DNA of 64,000 nt from Hylemonella sp. (lineage in GTDB: Bacteria > Pseudomonadota > Gammaproteobacteria > Burkholderiales > Burkholderiaceae_C), in assembly GCA_030680575.1 (NCBI GenBank), contig JAUXVI010000041.1, positions 1 through 64,000 on the forward strand. Reading direction: 5' to 3'. The stretch's first letter is position 1. Every line of letters begins with the position of its first letter. Under the pieces are notes generated by a model. The model made no database searches. It was not told where the DNA came from and was given only the letters and a program-made list of their open reading frames with translations. Positions 50,526 to 57,968 of the stretch are shown piece by piece. Made by a program: the position numbers and the translations under genes.

Positions 50526-51098
50526 TCAAACGGTGCTTGACGGCAGCCGTGCCAGCACGCGCGGCACACCGGCGGCATCCACACGCAGAACCAGCCCCTC
50601 ACCCGAATCGGTGCTGCTGCCAACCAGCGCCGACAGCACGAACATGTGCGTCACCCAGACCTCGAAGCGGCCCGGCTGCCGGGAGGCAAGGGCCAGCGCC
50701 TGGCGCAGTTCGCGCAGGTGGGCCTCGTTGGTGGCCTCGACGTTACCGTTCGGCGAGCCCAGTGCGGCCCAGACCTCGGCTTGACCAAAGGCGAGCCGGG
50801 CGGTGTCGAGACAGCGGCACCACGGGCTGGCGCGCACGCGCGCCGGCACCAGTGTCCGGGCCTGGAACCAGTTGCCGATGCGTCGCGCCTGCGTTCGCCC
50901 CTCTTCGCTCAGGTTGCGCTGGGTGCGGCAGTCACCCGGGCGAAACCCGGGCGGGTCGAAGGTACCGGGCGCCAACGCATGGCGGAAAGCCACCACCACG
51001 CCGCCGGTACGGATCAGAGCCAGTGCCTCGGGGTCGGTGGCCCAGGCCGGCAGGGCTACACTCAGGCCAGCCCCCAGCAAAAAACGTCGTTGCAACAT
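50526..51098 (-). CDS. Exported histidine phosphatase-family protein
   Basis: 190 residues from ATG 51098 (MLQRRFLLGAGLSVALPAWA); the track's longer start at 51230 adds an unlikely Arg-rich lead. An N-terminal signal is followed by the histidine-phosphatase motif VVAFRHALAPGTFDPPG, with RHA in place of RHG, and NLSEEGRTQARRIGNWF. It is probably periplasmic. The substrate is unknown. Confidence 0.72.
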   Translation of the reverse strand: MLQRRFLLGAGLSVALPAWATDPEALALIRTGGVVVAFRHALAPGTFDPPGFRPGDCRTQRNLSEEGRTQARRIGNWFQARTLVPARVRASPWCRCLDTARLAFGQAEVWAALGSPNGNVEATNEAHLRELRQALALASRQPGRFEVWVTHMFVLSALVGSSTDSGEGLVLRVDAAGVPRVLARLPSSTV

Positions 51099-51253
51099 GC
51101 CCACCTCGTGTTGCCGGGATGTCCGGTCTGGCCGTGATGCTACGGTCGCCAGGGGCCGGTCGCCGCGGCGGCGGCCAATCCAGCGCAGACGCCAGGGTTT
51201 ATCGGGCCCGACGCACCCGCGCCTGGCCACCCGTTTTCAGGTCCAATAGTGCC

Positions 51254-51472
51254 ATGAAACACCCGCACGACACCGACCACCGCCTGACCGAGCTGGAGAT
51301 CAAGGCCAGCTTCGCCGAAGACCTGCTCGACCAGCTGAACCAGACCATTTTTCGCCAACAGCAGCAGCTCGACCTGCTGCTGCGCGAAGTGGCTGAACTG
51401 CGCCGGCAGCAGCCCGAAGACGGCCCGGTGGGGCAACGCAACCTGCGCGACGAACTGCCGCCGCATTACTGA
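51254..51472 (+). CDS. slyX: SlyX-family protein
   Basis: 72 residues. A coiled coil (LTELEIKASFAEDLLDQLNQ, IFRQQQQLDLLLREVAELRR) and the C-terminal ending LRDELPPHY match the SlyX family. SlyX is a small protein of unknown role. ATG 51254 is used; the track joins it to upstream non-coding sequence. Confidence 0.82.
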   Translation: MKHPHDTDHRLTELEIKASFAEDLLDQLNQTIFRQQQQLDLLLREVAELRRQQPEDGPVGQRNLRDELPPHY

Positions 51473-51800
51473 CACGGGCCGGCCCTGTTGGGGGCAAACG
51501 TGTTACAGTTATTCAACGTTTCAAGCGACTGTGTGCGTCCGTCCTTTCAGGTATGACGCCTGCGCCCTGGCAGAGGGGCAGCCAGTCCAGCCCCGCCTGA
51601 GCGCTCCTGCCACCCTTCTCTCGACTCGGCAGGTTTTGATTCCCTGCTGTTCTACACGCCGTCCCTGCTGTGACGCGTGCCCTGCCCCAGCGCTTCAGCG
51701 CAGGCCCGCAGGGTGATCAGTCGGACCCCACCGGCACAGGTGCGTGCCAACTGCTTATTCGTCCGTTGAGCGCTCAGCGCCCGGACCTGTTTGTTTGCTA
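51473..51800 (+). promoter_or_regulatory. Long non-coding leader upstream of the extra IF-1 gene
   Basis: A 328-bp stretch without a convincing gene lies between slyX and the small ORF/infA pair. It contains GTGTTACAGTTATTC near 51500, a possible -10 region, and several C/T-rich and hairpin-capable runs. Its length suggests a structured 5' leader as seen for cold-shock genes, but no known RNA family could be recognised by eye. Confidence 0.3.
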
Positions 51801-51965
51801 ATGGTTCAACACAACTCGATTTCTCATGCGCCGCCCATCGCGTTGGGCAACTACCGGGTGATGCGCTTCACCCCCGATTTCCCCACGGACCAGGACGCTG
51901 CGCACGACGTGATCGAGCAAGGCCTGAACTCGGTGCGCGCCACCCCGCGCGCGCCTACCCACTGA
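51801..51965 (+). CDS. Small ORF (54 codons) just upstream of infA-like gene
   Basis: It starts MVQHNSISHAPPIALGNYRV and ends PRAPTH; the track lists it with a longer start at 51744. The composition is ordinary for a coding region and the stop is 24 bases before the infA-like start. I do not recognise a family. It could be a leader peptide or a small independent protein. Confidence 0.45.
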   Translation: MVQHNSISHAPPIALGNYRVMRFTPDFPTDQDAAHDVIEQGLNSVRATPRAPTH

Positions 51966-51989
51966 CATAACCAACACAGGAGTACCAAC

Positions 51990-52253
51990 ATGGCAAAGGA
52001 AGAACTGATCGAGATGGCCGGCGTCGTCAAGGAAGTCCTGCCCGACACGCGTTTTCGCGTGGTGCTGGAAAACGGCCATGAGCTGATCGCCTATTCCGCC
52101 GGCAAGATGCGCAAGAACCACATCCGCATCCTGGCCGGCGACAAGGTGACTCTGGAGCTCTCACCCTATGACCTGAGCAAGGGCCGCATCAAGTTCCGCC
52201 ACCTCGAAGGCCGCGGCCCGGCCATGGCGCCGCGCCGCCCGCCGGCACGTTAA
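51990..52253 (+). CDS. infA: Translation initiation factor IF-1, extra copy with C-terminal tail
   Basis: 87 residues: [20 protein letters not shown] opening and an S1-like OB fold ([38 protein letters not shown]). Standard IF-1 is about 72 residues and ends soon after the SKGRI motif; here a basic Pro/Arg tail ([12 protein letters not shown]) follows. The canonical infA of betaproteobacteria sits in the ribosomal-protein operon, so this is probably a paralogue with special use. An ACAGGAGTACC ribosome-binding site precedes it. Confidence 0.85.
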   Translation: MAKEELIEMAGVVKEVLPDTRFRVVLENGHELIAYSAGKMRKNHIRILAGDKVTLELSPYDLSKGRIKFRHLEGRGPAMAPRRPPAR

Positions 52254-52271
52254 GCCACGGCCCCAAACGCC

Positions 52272-52320
52272 AAGGCCTGGCGGCACCCCGAACGGGTTGC
52301 CGCCAGGCCTTTGGTTTTTC
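52272..52320 (+). terminator. Rho-independent terminator after infA-like gene
   Basis: AAGGCCTGGCGGCA pairs with TGCCGCCAGGCCTT over about 14 bp around a 12-base loop and is followed by TGGTTTTTC. It ends the infA transcript and also lies just past the convergent DUF1348 gene. Confidence 0.85.
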
Positions 52321-52329
52321 AGGTCAGCC

Positions 52330-52797
52330 TCACAACCCCAGATCGCTCAGGCCCGGATGGTCGTCCGGGCGGCGACCCAGCGGCCAGAAGAACTTGCGAT
52401 CATCCATCTTGATCGGCAGGTCGTTGATGCTGGCAAAGCGCCGCTGCATGAAACCCTGCTCGTTGAACTCCCAGTTCTCGTTGCCGTAGGAGCGGAACCA
52501 CTGGCCGGCGTCGTCACGCCACTCGTAGGCAAAACGCACCGCAATGCGGTTGCCACTGCAGGCCCACAACTCCTTGATCAGCCGGTAATCCAGTTCGCGC
52601 ACCCATTTGCGCTCGAGGAACTGTCGCACCTGCTCGCGCCCGACCGGGAACTCGGCGCGGTTGCGCCAACGCGTGTCTTCGGTATAGACCTGCACCACCC
52701 GGGCCGGGTCGCGCGAGTTCCAGGCGTCCTCGGCCAGGCGCACCTTTTGCGTGGCAGTCTCAAGGGTAAAGGGCGGCAGCGGCGGTTTGGTTTCCAT
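52330..52797 (-). CDS. DUF1348 / NTF2-like protein
   Basis: 155 residues with [40 protein letters not shown] and [20 protein letters not shown], the DUF1348 signature of the SnoaL/NTF2 fold. The fold can bind small hydrophobic ligands; the function is unknown. It is divergent from a TetR gene, with two palindromic operators between them, so it is very probably the regulated target. Confidence 0.82.
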   Translation of the reverse strand: METKPPLPPFTLETATQKVRLAEDAWNSRDPARVVQVYTEDTRWRNRAEFPVGREQVRQFLERKWVRELDYRLIKELWACSGNRIAVRFAYEWRDDAGQWFRSYGNENWEFNEQGFMQRRFASINDLPIKMDDRKFFWPLGRRPDDHPGLSDLGL

Positions 52798-52821
52798 GCT
52801 TGATTCCTCATGTGGGGTTAG

Positions 52822-52843
52822 ATGTAGACAGATCTGTCTACAT
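52822..52843. promoter_or_regulatory. TetR-type operator 1 (perfect 22-bp palindrome)
   Basis: ATGTAGACAGATCTGTCTAC followed by AT is a perfect 22-bp palindrome 24 bases upstream of the DUF1348 start. The same GTAGACAG/CTGTCTAC arms occur in operator 2. Confidence 0.8.
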
Positions 52844-52860
52844 GCCGCAGTCTACCCAAA

Positions 52861-52878
52861 GTAGACAGACCTGTCTAC
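52861..52878. promoter_or_regulatory. TetR-type operator 2
   Basis: GTAGACAGACCTGTCTAC repeats operator 1 with only the two central bases changed. It ends 9 bases before the TetR start, and the two centres are 37 bp apart. Binding here would give autorepression. Confidence 0.8.
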
Positions 52879-52887
52879 AATGACCCC

Positions 52888-53493
52888 ATGCACCTGACCG
52901 AACCCACCGACACCCAGAACCTCTCCGCCCGCGAGCGCATTCTGCTGACCGCGCATGACCTGTTCTACCGCGAAGGCATCCGGGCGACAGGGATTGACCG
53001 CGTCATTGCGGCATCCGGCGTCACGAAAGTCACCTTCTACCGGCATTTCCCGAGCAAGAATGACCTCATCCTCGCTTTCCTCGAATACCGGCATCAACGC
53101 TGGATGGACTGGTTCACCGACGCCTTGCAGCGCAAGGGCAAAGGCCTGAAAGCGCTGGTGCCGGCACTCGCCGAGTGGTTCGGGGCTGAGGATTTCCGCG
53201 GCTGCGCCTTCATCAACAGCGTTGGCGAACTCGGCAGCACGTTGCCCGAGGTGGTCGCCATCTCGCAACGCCACAAGCAGGACATGGTGGCCGTCATCAC
53301 GACGCTGCTGCCGCCGTCGAAACAGCGCGCCCGGGACGCCCAGGCCATTGCACTCGCGGTGGACGGCGCCATCATCCGGGCGCAGTTCGACCAGGCCCCC
53401 GACGCCGCATTGCAGGCGCTGGAGCGCATCTTGAAGTCGCTGCAGACCAGCGCCCCCCAACGCACATCGGCAGCCAAAAGCACGGCGCACTGA
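52888..53493 (+). CDS. TetR/AcrR-family repressor
   Basis: 201 residues. The N-terminal helix-turn-helix has RERILLTAHDLFYREGIRAT and ASGVTKVTFYRHFPSKNDLI. The C-terminal ligand domain (about 75-190) has GCAFINSVGELGSTLPEVVA. The inducer is unknown. Divergent from the DUF1348 gene with two operators between. Confidence 0.9.
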   Translation: MHLTEPTDTQNLSARERILLTAHDLFYREGIRATGIDRVIAASGVTKVTFYRHFPSKNDLILAFLEYRHQRWMDWFTDALQRKGKGLKALVPALAEWFGAEDFRGCAFINSVGELGSTLPEVVAISQRHKQDMVAVITTLLPPSKQRARDAQAIALAVDGAIIRAQFDQAPDAALQALERILKSLQTSAPQRTSAAKSTAH

Positions 53494-53545
53494 GCGTGTC
53501 ACCCGGGCAAAGGCGGGAGGCCCAGCCCCTGCCAGGGGGTAACAC

Positions 53546-53989
53546 TCAATACTGCTTGTACGGCAGGAACTTGCCCGACAGCACCACGTTGACGCGGTCG
53601 CCTTTCGGGTCGGGCTGGCGCACGATGTCCATGCTGAAGTCGATGGCACTCATGATGCCGTCGCCGAACTCTTCATGGATCAGCTCCTTGATGGTGCTGC
53701 CGTAGACGCTGACGATCTCGTACCAGCGGTAGATCAGCGGATCGGTCGGCACCGGCGTGGGCAGTGAGCCTTTGTAGGGCACGACCTGCAGCCACTTCTG
53801 TTCTTCGGCGTTGAGGCCGAAGATCTTGCCCAGGACCTTGGACTGTTTCTCGTCAAAGGTCATCTGGCCCAGGCAGCCGGCGGTGACCCACTCCTTGGAG
53901 AGGCCGACCTTTTTGGCCACGTCTTCCCACTTGATGCCTTTCGACACCTTGGTGGCGATGATTTTTTCGGTGACGTCGTTGCGGTTCAT
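53546..53989 (-). CDS. cynS: Cyanase (cyanate hydratase)
   Basis: 147 residues. The N-terminal helix-turn-helix-like domain has GIKWEDVAKKVGLSKEWVTA. The catalytic domain carries the Arg and Glu of YRWYEIVSVYG and the Ser of GDGIMSAIDF, matching Arg96, Glu99 and Ser122 of E. coli CynS. It converts cyanate and bicarbonate to ammonia and CO2, so it provides nitrogen and detoxifies cyanate. It is the last gene of the transporter operon, 43 bases after the ATPase gene. Confidence 0.95.
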   Translation of the reverse strand: MNRNDVTEKIIATKVSKGIKWEDVAKKVGLSKEWVTAGCLGQMTFDEKQSKVLGKIFGLNAEEQKWLQVVPYKGSLPTPVPTDPLIYRWYEIVSVYGSTIKELIHEEFGDGIMSAIDFSMDIVRQPDPKGDRVNVVLSGKFLPYKQY

Positions 53990-54032
53990 GTTGGCTCCGT
54001 TGTTGAGTTAAAAGTTGAACAGGTAGAGGGTC

Positions 54033-54905
54033 TCAGTGCGCTACGGCGCGCGTGACCAGGAAGTCGACGATGTGGTTGCGCAGCTCGTAGTAGCCGTCCA
54101 GGTGGTGCAGGCCGGCGCGCGTGCGTTCGCGCGGCAGCGGGTTGACCACCACTTCGGCGATGCCACCGGGCACGTAGCCGGTGGCGGTCTCGCTGCCATT
54201 GCTCATCAGCAGGATGCGGTCGGCCAACAGGATGGCTTCGTCCACGTCGTGCGTGATCATGAAGACGGTCTGCTGCGTCTGGCGCACGATGGTCATCAGC
54301 TCGTCCTGGATGGTGCCACGCGTGAGCGCATCGAGCGCGCCGAAGGGCTCGTCGAGGAGCAGCATCTTGGGTTGGATGGAAAAGGCGCGCGCAATGCCGA
54401 CGCGCTGCTTCATGCCGCCCGAGAGCTGGCTGGGTTTCTTGTCGATGGCGTGCGACAGCCCCACCATGGCAACAAATTTCTCCACCTGCACGTTGATCTG
54501 GGCCGCCGGCCATTCGGGCCAGCGCGACTTGACGGCAAAAGCGATGTTCTGGCGCACGGTGAGCCAGGGCATGAGCGCATGGCCCTGGAACACCACACCA
54601 CGCTCCAGGCTGGGGCCGGCCACCTCGCGCCCGTCCATGAAGACGTGGCCGCTACTGGCAGTGTCGAGCCCGGCCAGCACGTTGAGGATGGTGGTCTTGC
54701 CGCAGCCCGAGTGACCGATGATGCAGACGAACTCGCCGCGCTCCAGCGTGAACGAGACATCGGCGAACACCGGCTTGTCGGACTGGTAGGCCTTGCTGAG
54801 TTGTTCGATTTTGAGGAAACCGTCCACGGGGGAAACCTTTCGTTGTGGCGAGGTAGGTGCAATGGCCACTGGCGTGGCGACGCGCGAGGGGACTTCACTC
54901 CACAT
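54033..54905 (-). CDS. Cyanate/nitrate-type ABC transporter ATP-binding protein
   Basis: 290 residues with Walker A GHSGCGKTT, signature LSGGMKQRVGIARAF and Walker B MLLLDEPFGALD. The closest types are NrtD/CynD/SsuB. The N-terminal 28 residues (MWSEVPSRVATPV...) come from overlap with the permease end, so an internal start nearer VDGFLKIEQLSKAY is possible. It overlaps the permease gene by 11 bases. Specificity for cyanate is inferred from the adjacent cynS. Confidence 0.88.
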   Translation of the reverse strand: MWSEVPSRVATPVAIAPTSPQRKVSPVDGFLKIEQLSKAYQSDKPVFADVSFTLERGEFVCIIGHSGCGKTTILNVLAGLDTASSGHVFMDGREVAGPSLERGVVFQGHALMPWLTVRQNIAFAVKSRWPEWPAAQINVQVEKFVAMVGLSHAIDKKPSQLSGGMKQRVGIARAFSIQPKMLLLDEPFGALDALTRGTIQDELMTIVRQTQQTVFMITHDVDEAILLADRILLMSNGSETATGYVPGGIAEVVVNPLPRERTRAGLHHLDGYYELRNHIVDFLVTRAVAH

Positions 54906-55761
54906 AGGTCACCGCCTTCTGCAACTGGCCGAAGGCCAGGTCAAGCAGCATGCCGACCACGCCGATCACCAGGATGGCGAAGATCACGTTGGTGAGCGAC
55001 AGGTTGTTCCACTCGTTCCAGACGAAGTAGCCAACGCCCGTGCCGCCCACCAGCATCTCGGCCGCCACGATCACCAGCCAGGCAATGCCCATGCTGATGC
55101 GCATACCGGTCAGGATGGTGGGGGCTGCCGCCGGCAGGATGACGAGGAAAGCCTTGCGTAGCGGGGTGACCTCCAGCGTGCTGGCCACGTTCAACCAGTC
55201 GCGCTTGACCGCCGACACGCCAAAGGCGGTGTTGACCAGCATCGGCCAGACTGAGCAGATGAAGATGACGAAGATGCCCGACACCGAAGAGTCCTTGATG
55301 GTGTAGAGCGCCAGCGGCATCCACGCCAACGGGCTGATGGGCTTGAGCACCTGGATGAAGGGGTCGAAGGCGCGGCGCAGCAACGGCGACATGCCGATGA
55401 TGAAACCAAGCGGAATCGCCACCAAACAGGCCAGCGCGAAGCCCAGCCCGACCCGGCCCAGCGAATGGGCCAGCTGGATGGCGATGCCCTTGTCGTTGGG
55501 GCCGTTGTCGTAGAACGGGTTGGCCAGATGGCCCCAGACCGTGCTGCCCATCTGGCCCAGCGTCGGGAAGCCTTCGCTCTTGCTGTTGCCGATCTCCTTG
55601 CCCATCATCTTGGCGTACTCGATCTGCTCGGCCGTCAGGCCGGCCGCCGTCCCACCCGCGCCCGAGGACGCGGTGGCGGCGTACCAGATGCCCAGCAGCA
55701 CCAGCAGGATCAGCGCCGAGAGCAGGGCCGCCTTGAGTTGGAGGGAACGTGCGGCGTTCAT
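54895..55761 (-). CDS. Cyanate/nitrate-type ABC transporter permease
   Basis: 288 residues from ATG 55761 (MNAARSLQLKAALLS); the track start at 55824 reads back into the previous gene. It has several membrane segments and the NrtB/CynB-type coupling loop (LNVASTLEVTPLRKAFLVIL). An early segment GGTAAGLTAEQIEYAKMMGK lies between the first membrane helix and the core and is longer than in many SsuC-type permeases. It starts one base after the binding-protein stop. Confidence 0.88.
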   Translation of the reverse strand: MNAARSLQLKAALLSALILLVLLGIWYAATASSGAGGTAAGLTAEQIEYAKMMGKEIGNSKSEGFPTLGQMGSTVWGHLANPFYDNGPNDKGIAIQLAHSLGRVGLGFALACLVAIPLGFIIGMSPLLRRAFDPFIQVLKPISPLAWMPLALYTIKDSSVSGIFVIFICSVWPMLVNTAFGVSAVKRDWLNVASTLEVTPLRKAFLVILPAAAPTILTGMRISMGIAWLVIVAAEMLVGGTGVGYFVWNEWNNLSLTNVIFAILVIGVVGMLLDLAFGQLQKAVTYVE

Positions 55762-55762
55762 G

Positions 55763-57163
55763 TCATGCCTTTCGAATCGGGAAGCTCTTGGCGTACTCGG
55801 CCGCCTTCGCAGCGTCGAATTCACGGCCCATGATCTTGAACTTCGGGTAGGCGCCGTCGGGCACCTTCTGGTCCAGCGCCTTCATGTGCTTCTTGGCGTC
55901 GGTCAGCAGGAACACCTTCTCGGCGATCTGCTTGTAGTTGACCTCACCTTTGACGTAACCCCAGCGCTGCATCTGCGTGAGCATCCACACTGCCATGCTC
56001 TGCCACGGCATGGGGTCGAAGTCGGCACGGTCGGGCACGTTCTGGATGTTGCCCAGGCCGTCGGCAAACTTGCCGGTCAGCACCTGGTTGATCACCACCT
56101 CGGGCTGGTTGAGGTACTGCGCCGGCGCGATCACCTTGGCGATCAGCTCGCGGTTCTTCGGGTCGCGCGCCATGGCAGCCGAAGTCAGCACGGCGCGGTA
56201 CAGCGCGGCAAAGGTGTTGGGGTTCTTCTGAATGAACTCGGCGCTGGTGCCGAAGGCGCAGCAGGGGTGGCCGTTCCACAGATCCTTGGTCAGCAGGTGG
56301 ATGAACCCCACCTCCTCGTAGACCGCACGCTGGTTGAATGGATCGGGGCCGAGGAAACCGTCGATGTTGCCGGCACGCAGGTTGGCCACCATCTCGGCCG
56401 GTGGCACCACACGCAGTTGCACATCGGTGTCGGGGTTCAGCCCGGCTTCGGCCAGGTAGTAGCGCAGCAGAAAGTTGTGCATGCTGAACTCGAAGGGAAT
56501 GGCAAACTTGAAGCCCTTCCAGTTCTTCGGGTCGCGGTTGTTCTTGTGCTTGAGCGCCAGCGTGATGGCCTGGCCGTTGATGTTCTGGATCGTGGCCACG
56601 TTCATTGGCGTGGCGTTGGAGCCCAGGCCCATGGAGATGGCCAGCGGCATGGGGCTCAGGAAGTGCGTAGCGTCGTACTCCTTGTTGATCATCTTGTCGC
56701 GGATCAGCGCCCAGCCTGCGGTCTTGGTCACCTCGACATTGAGGCCCTGCTGTTTGTAGAAACCCAGCGGGTGGGCCATGATCAGCGGCGTGGCGCAGGT
56801 GATCGGGATGAAGCCGATCTTCAGGTCCTTTTTCTCCAGCGAACCTTTTTCCTGCGCCATGGCCTGCAGGCTGGCCACCGGCAGCACGCTGGCAATGGCG
56901 GCCATGGCCGTGCTCTTGCCCACTGCCCGCAGAAAACGGCGGCGTACTGCGTCTTGCGGGAAGATCGCCTTGACCAGGGTGGCCTCGATGAATTCGTTGC
57001 TGTAGGCCTCGAATTCGCTCGTCAGGCTGCGGCGCTTGAGTTCGGTCACGGCCTGTTCGGCCGCCAGTTCCTGCTGGTGCTCGGCCACGCTGTGTTCACG
57101 GCCGCAGCTGCACTTGAGCATCAGGGGGCGGTCGGCGTCATAGGGATCGAAGTACTGGGTCAT
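55763..57163 (-). CDS. NrtA/CmpA-type solute-binding protein with N-terminal CxCG extension
   Basis: 466 residues from ATG 57163 (MTQYFDPYDADRPL). The binding domain (about 115-460) has IGFIPITCATPLIMAHPLGF and AIPFEFSMHNFLLRYYLAEA, as in NrtA/CmpA/CynA proteins. A twin-arginine-like signal, RRRFLRAVG plus a hydrophobic run ending near residue 103, begins only at residue 74. Before it lies a 73-residue region with Cys18-x-Cys20-Gly and His24 (KCSCGREHS). Such a long region before a Tat signal is odd and may bind metal or act before export. First gene of the cyanate operon. Confidence 0.85.
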   Translation of the reverse strand: MTQYFDPYDADRPLMLKCSCGREHSVAEHQQELAAEQAVTELKRRSLTSEFEAYSNEFIEATLVKAIFPQDAVRRRFLRAVGKSTAMAAIASVLPVASLQAMAQEKGSLEKKDLKIGFIPITCATPLIMAHPLGFYKQQGLNVEVTKTAGWALIRDKMINKEYDATHFLSPMPLAISMGLGSNATPMNVATIQNINGQAITLALKHKNNRDPKNWKGFKFAIPFEFSMHNFLLRYYLAEAGLNPDTDVQLRVVPPAEMVANLRAGNIDGFLGPDPFNQRAVYEEVGFIHLLTKDLWNGHPCCAFGTSAEFIQKNPNTFAALYRAVLTSAAMARDPKNRELIAKVIAPAQYLNQPEVVINQVLTGKFADGLGNIQNVPDRADFDPMPWQSMAVWMLTQMQRWGYVKGEVNYKQIAEKVFLLTDAKKHMKALDQKVPDGAYPKFKIMGREFDAAKAAEYAKSFPIRKA

Positions 57164-57197
57164 GGCATCACCTTCTGGGTTGGGATGCCATGCCTTA

Positions 57198-57213
57198 CGC
57201 AAAGGTCGGGCCA
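57198..57213 (-). promoter_or_regulatory. Sigma-54 promoter of the cyanate transporter-cynS operon
   Basis: On the minus strand TGGCCCGACCTTTGCG matches TGGCAC-N5-TTGCA at all key positions, including GG at -24 and GC at -12, with correct spacing. It lies 34 bases upstream of the binding-protein ATG, so the operon should be RpoN-dependent, consistent with nitrogen-limitation control. Confidence 0.75.
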
Positions 57214-57268
57214 GTTTGTGGGTAGTCGCCCCGCCAGGCCGCAATTCGCACCCACCACCACGACGCGC

Positions 57269-57286
57269 TGTAGGGCCAGCCCTACA
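57269..57286. promoter_or_regulatory. 18-bp palindrome upstream of the cyanate operon promoter
   Basis: TGTAGGGC and GCCCTACA form a perfect inverted repeat with a CA centre. It is about 56 bp upstream of the -24 element and 25 bp past the response-regulator stop. It could be an activator site for the sigma-54 promoter, a site for the adjacent NarL-type regulator, or a hairpin at the end of that gene's mRNA; no T-run follows in that direction. Confidence 0.45.
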
Positions 57287-57310
57287 TGGCCGTTCGATTT
57301 TTAGGGCGAT

Positions 57311-57967
57311 TCAGGGTGAAGGGGCTGCACGCCCATGCCGTTCGGCAATCAGGGCCAGCTCAACATCGTTCTTGGCGCCGGTTTTTTCCAGGATGCGGGC
57401 GCGGTAGGTGCTGACCGTGTTGGGTGCCAGCTTGAGCTGTGCACCAATTTCGCTCACGCTCTGACCGGCGGTGAGCAAACGGAACACCTGATGTTCACGG
57501 TGCGACAGCGTCTCCAACCCGCCACCGCCTGTTGCCGCAGCCCCGACGGCTGCCGCCAGTGCCTCGGCCGTGGCCGGTGTCACGTAACGACCGCCAGCGG
57601 CCACCTTGCGCACGGCGGCCAGCATGTCGTCAGGGTCGGCGCTTTTGTTGAGGTAACCGCCGGCACCGAGCTTGATGCAACGCACCGCGTACTGGCTTTC
57701 CGGGTAGGTGCTGAGCATCAACACCGGCAGCGCCGGGTGGTCCCGCCGCAGCGCCTGCAGTACCTCCAGCCCATCCAGGCCCGGCAGGGCGATGTCGAGC
57801 AGCACCAGGTTCAGCCCGCCGCCCCCCCCTTGCATCTGCACCTGGTCCAGCACCTCCGGGCCGCTGGGCGCTTCGGCCACGACGCACACATCTGGTGCAT
57901 CGGCAAGCACCTGCTTGAGGCCTTCGCGCACGATGCGATGGTCGTCGCCGATGAGTACACGGATCAT
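57311..57967 (-). CDS. NarL/FixJ-family response regulator
   Basis: 218 residues from ATG 57967 (MIRVLIGDDHRIVREGLKQV); the track extension overlaps the kinase gene. The receiver has the Asp in VLLDIALPGLDG and Lys in YLNKSADPDD; the LuxR-type helix-turn-helix has LSHREHQVFRLLTAGQSVSE and APNTVSTYRARILEKTG. It starts one base after the kinase stop and lies directly upstream of the cyanate operon on the same strand. Confidence 0.9.
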   Translation of the reverse strand: MIRVLIGDDHRIVREGLKQVLADAPDVCVVAEAPSGPEVLDQVQMQGGGGGLNLVLLDIALPGLDGLEVLQALRRDHPALPVLMLSTYPESQYAVRCIKLGAGGYLNKSADPDDMLAAVRKVAAGGRYVTPATAEALAAAVGAAATGGGGLETLSHREHQVFRLLTAGQSVSEIGAQLKLAPNTVSTYRARILEKTGAKNDVELALIAERHGRAAPSP

Positions 57968-57968
57968 G

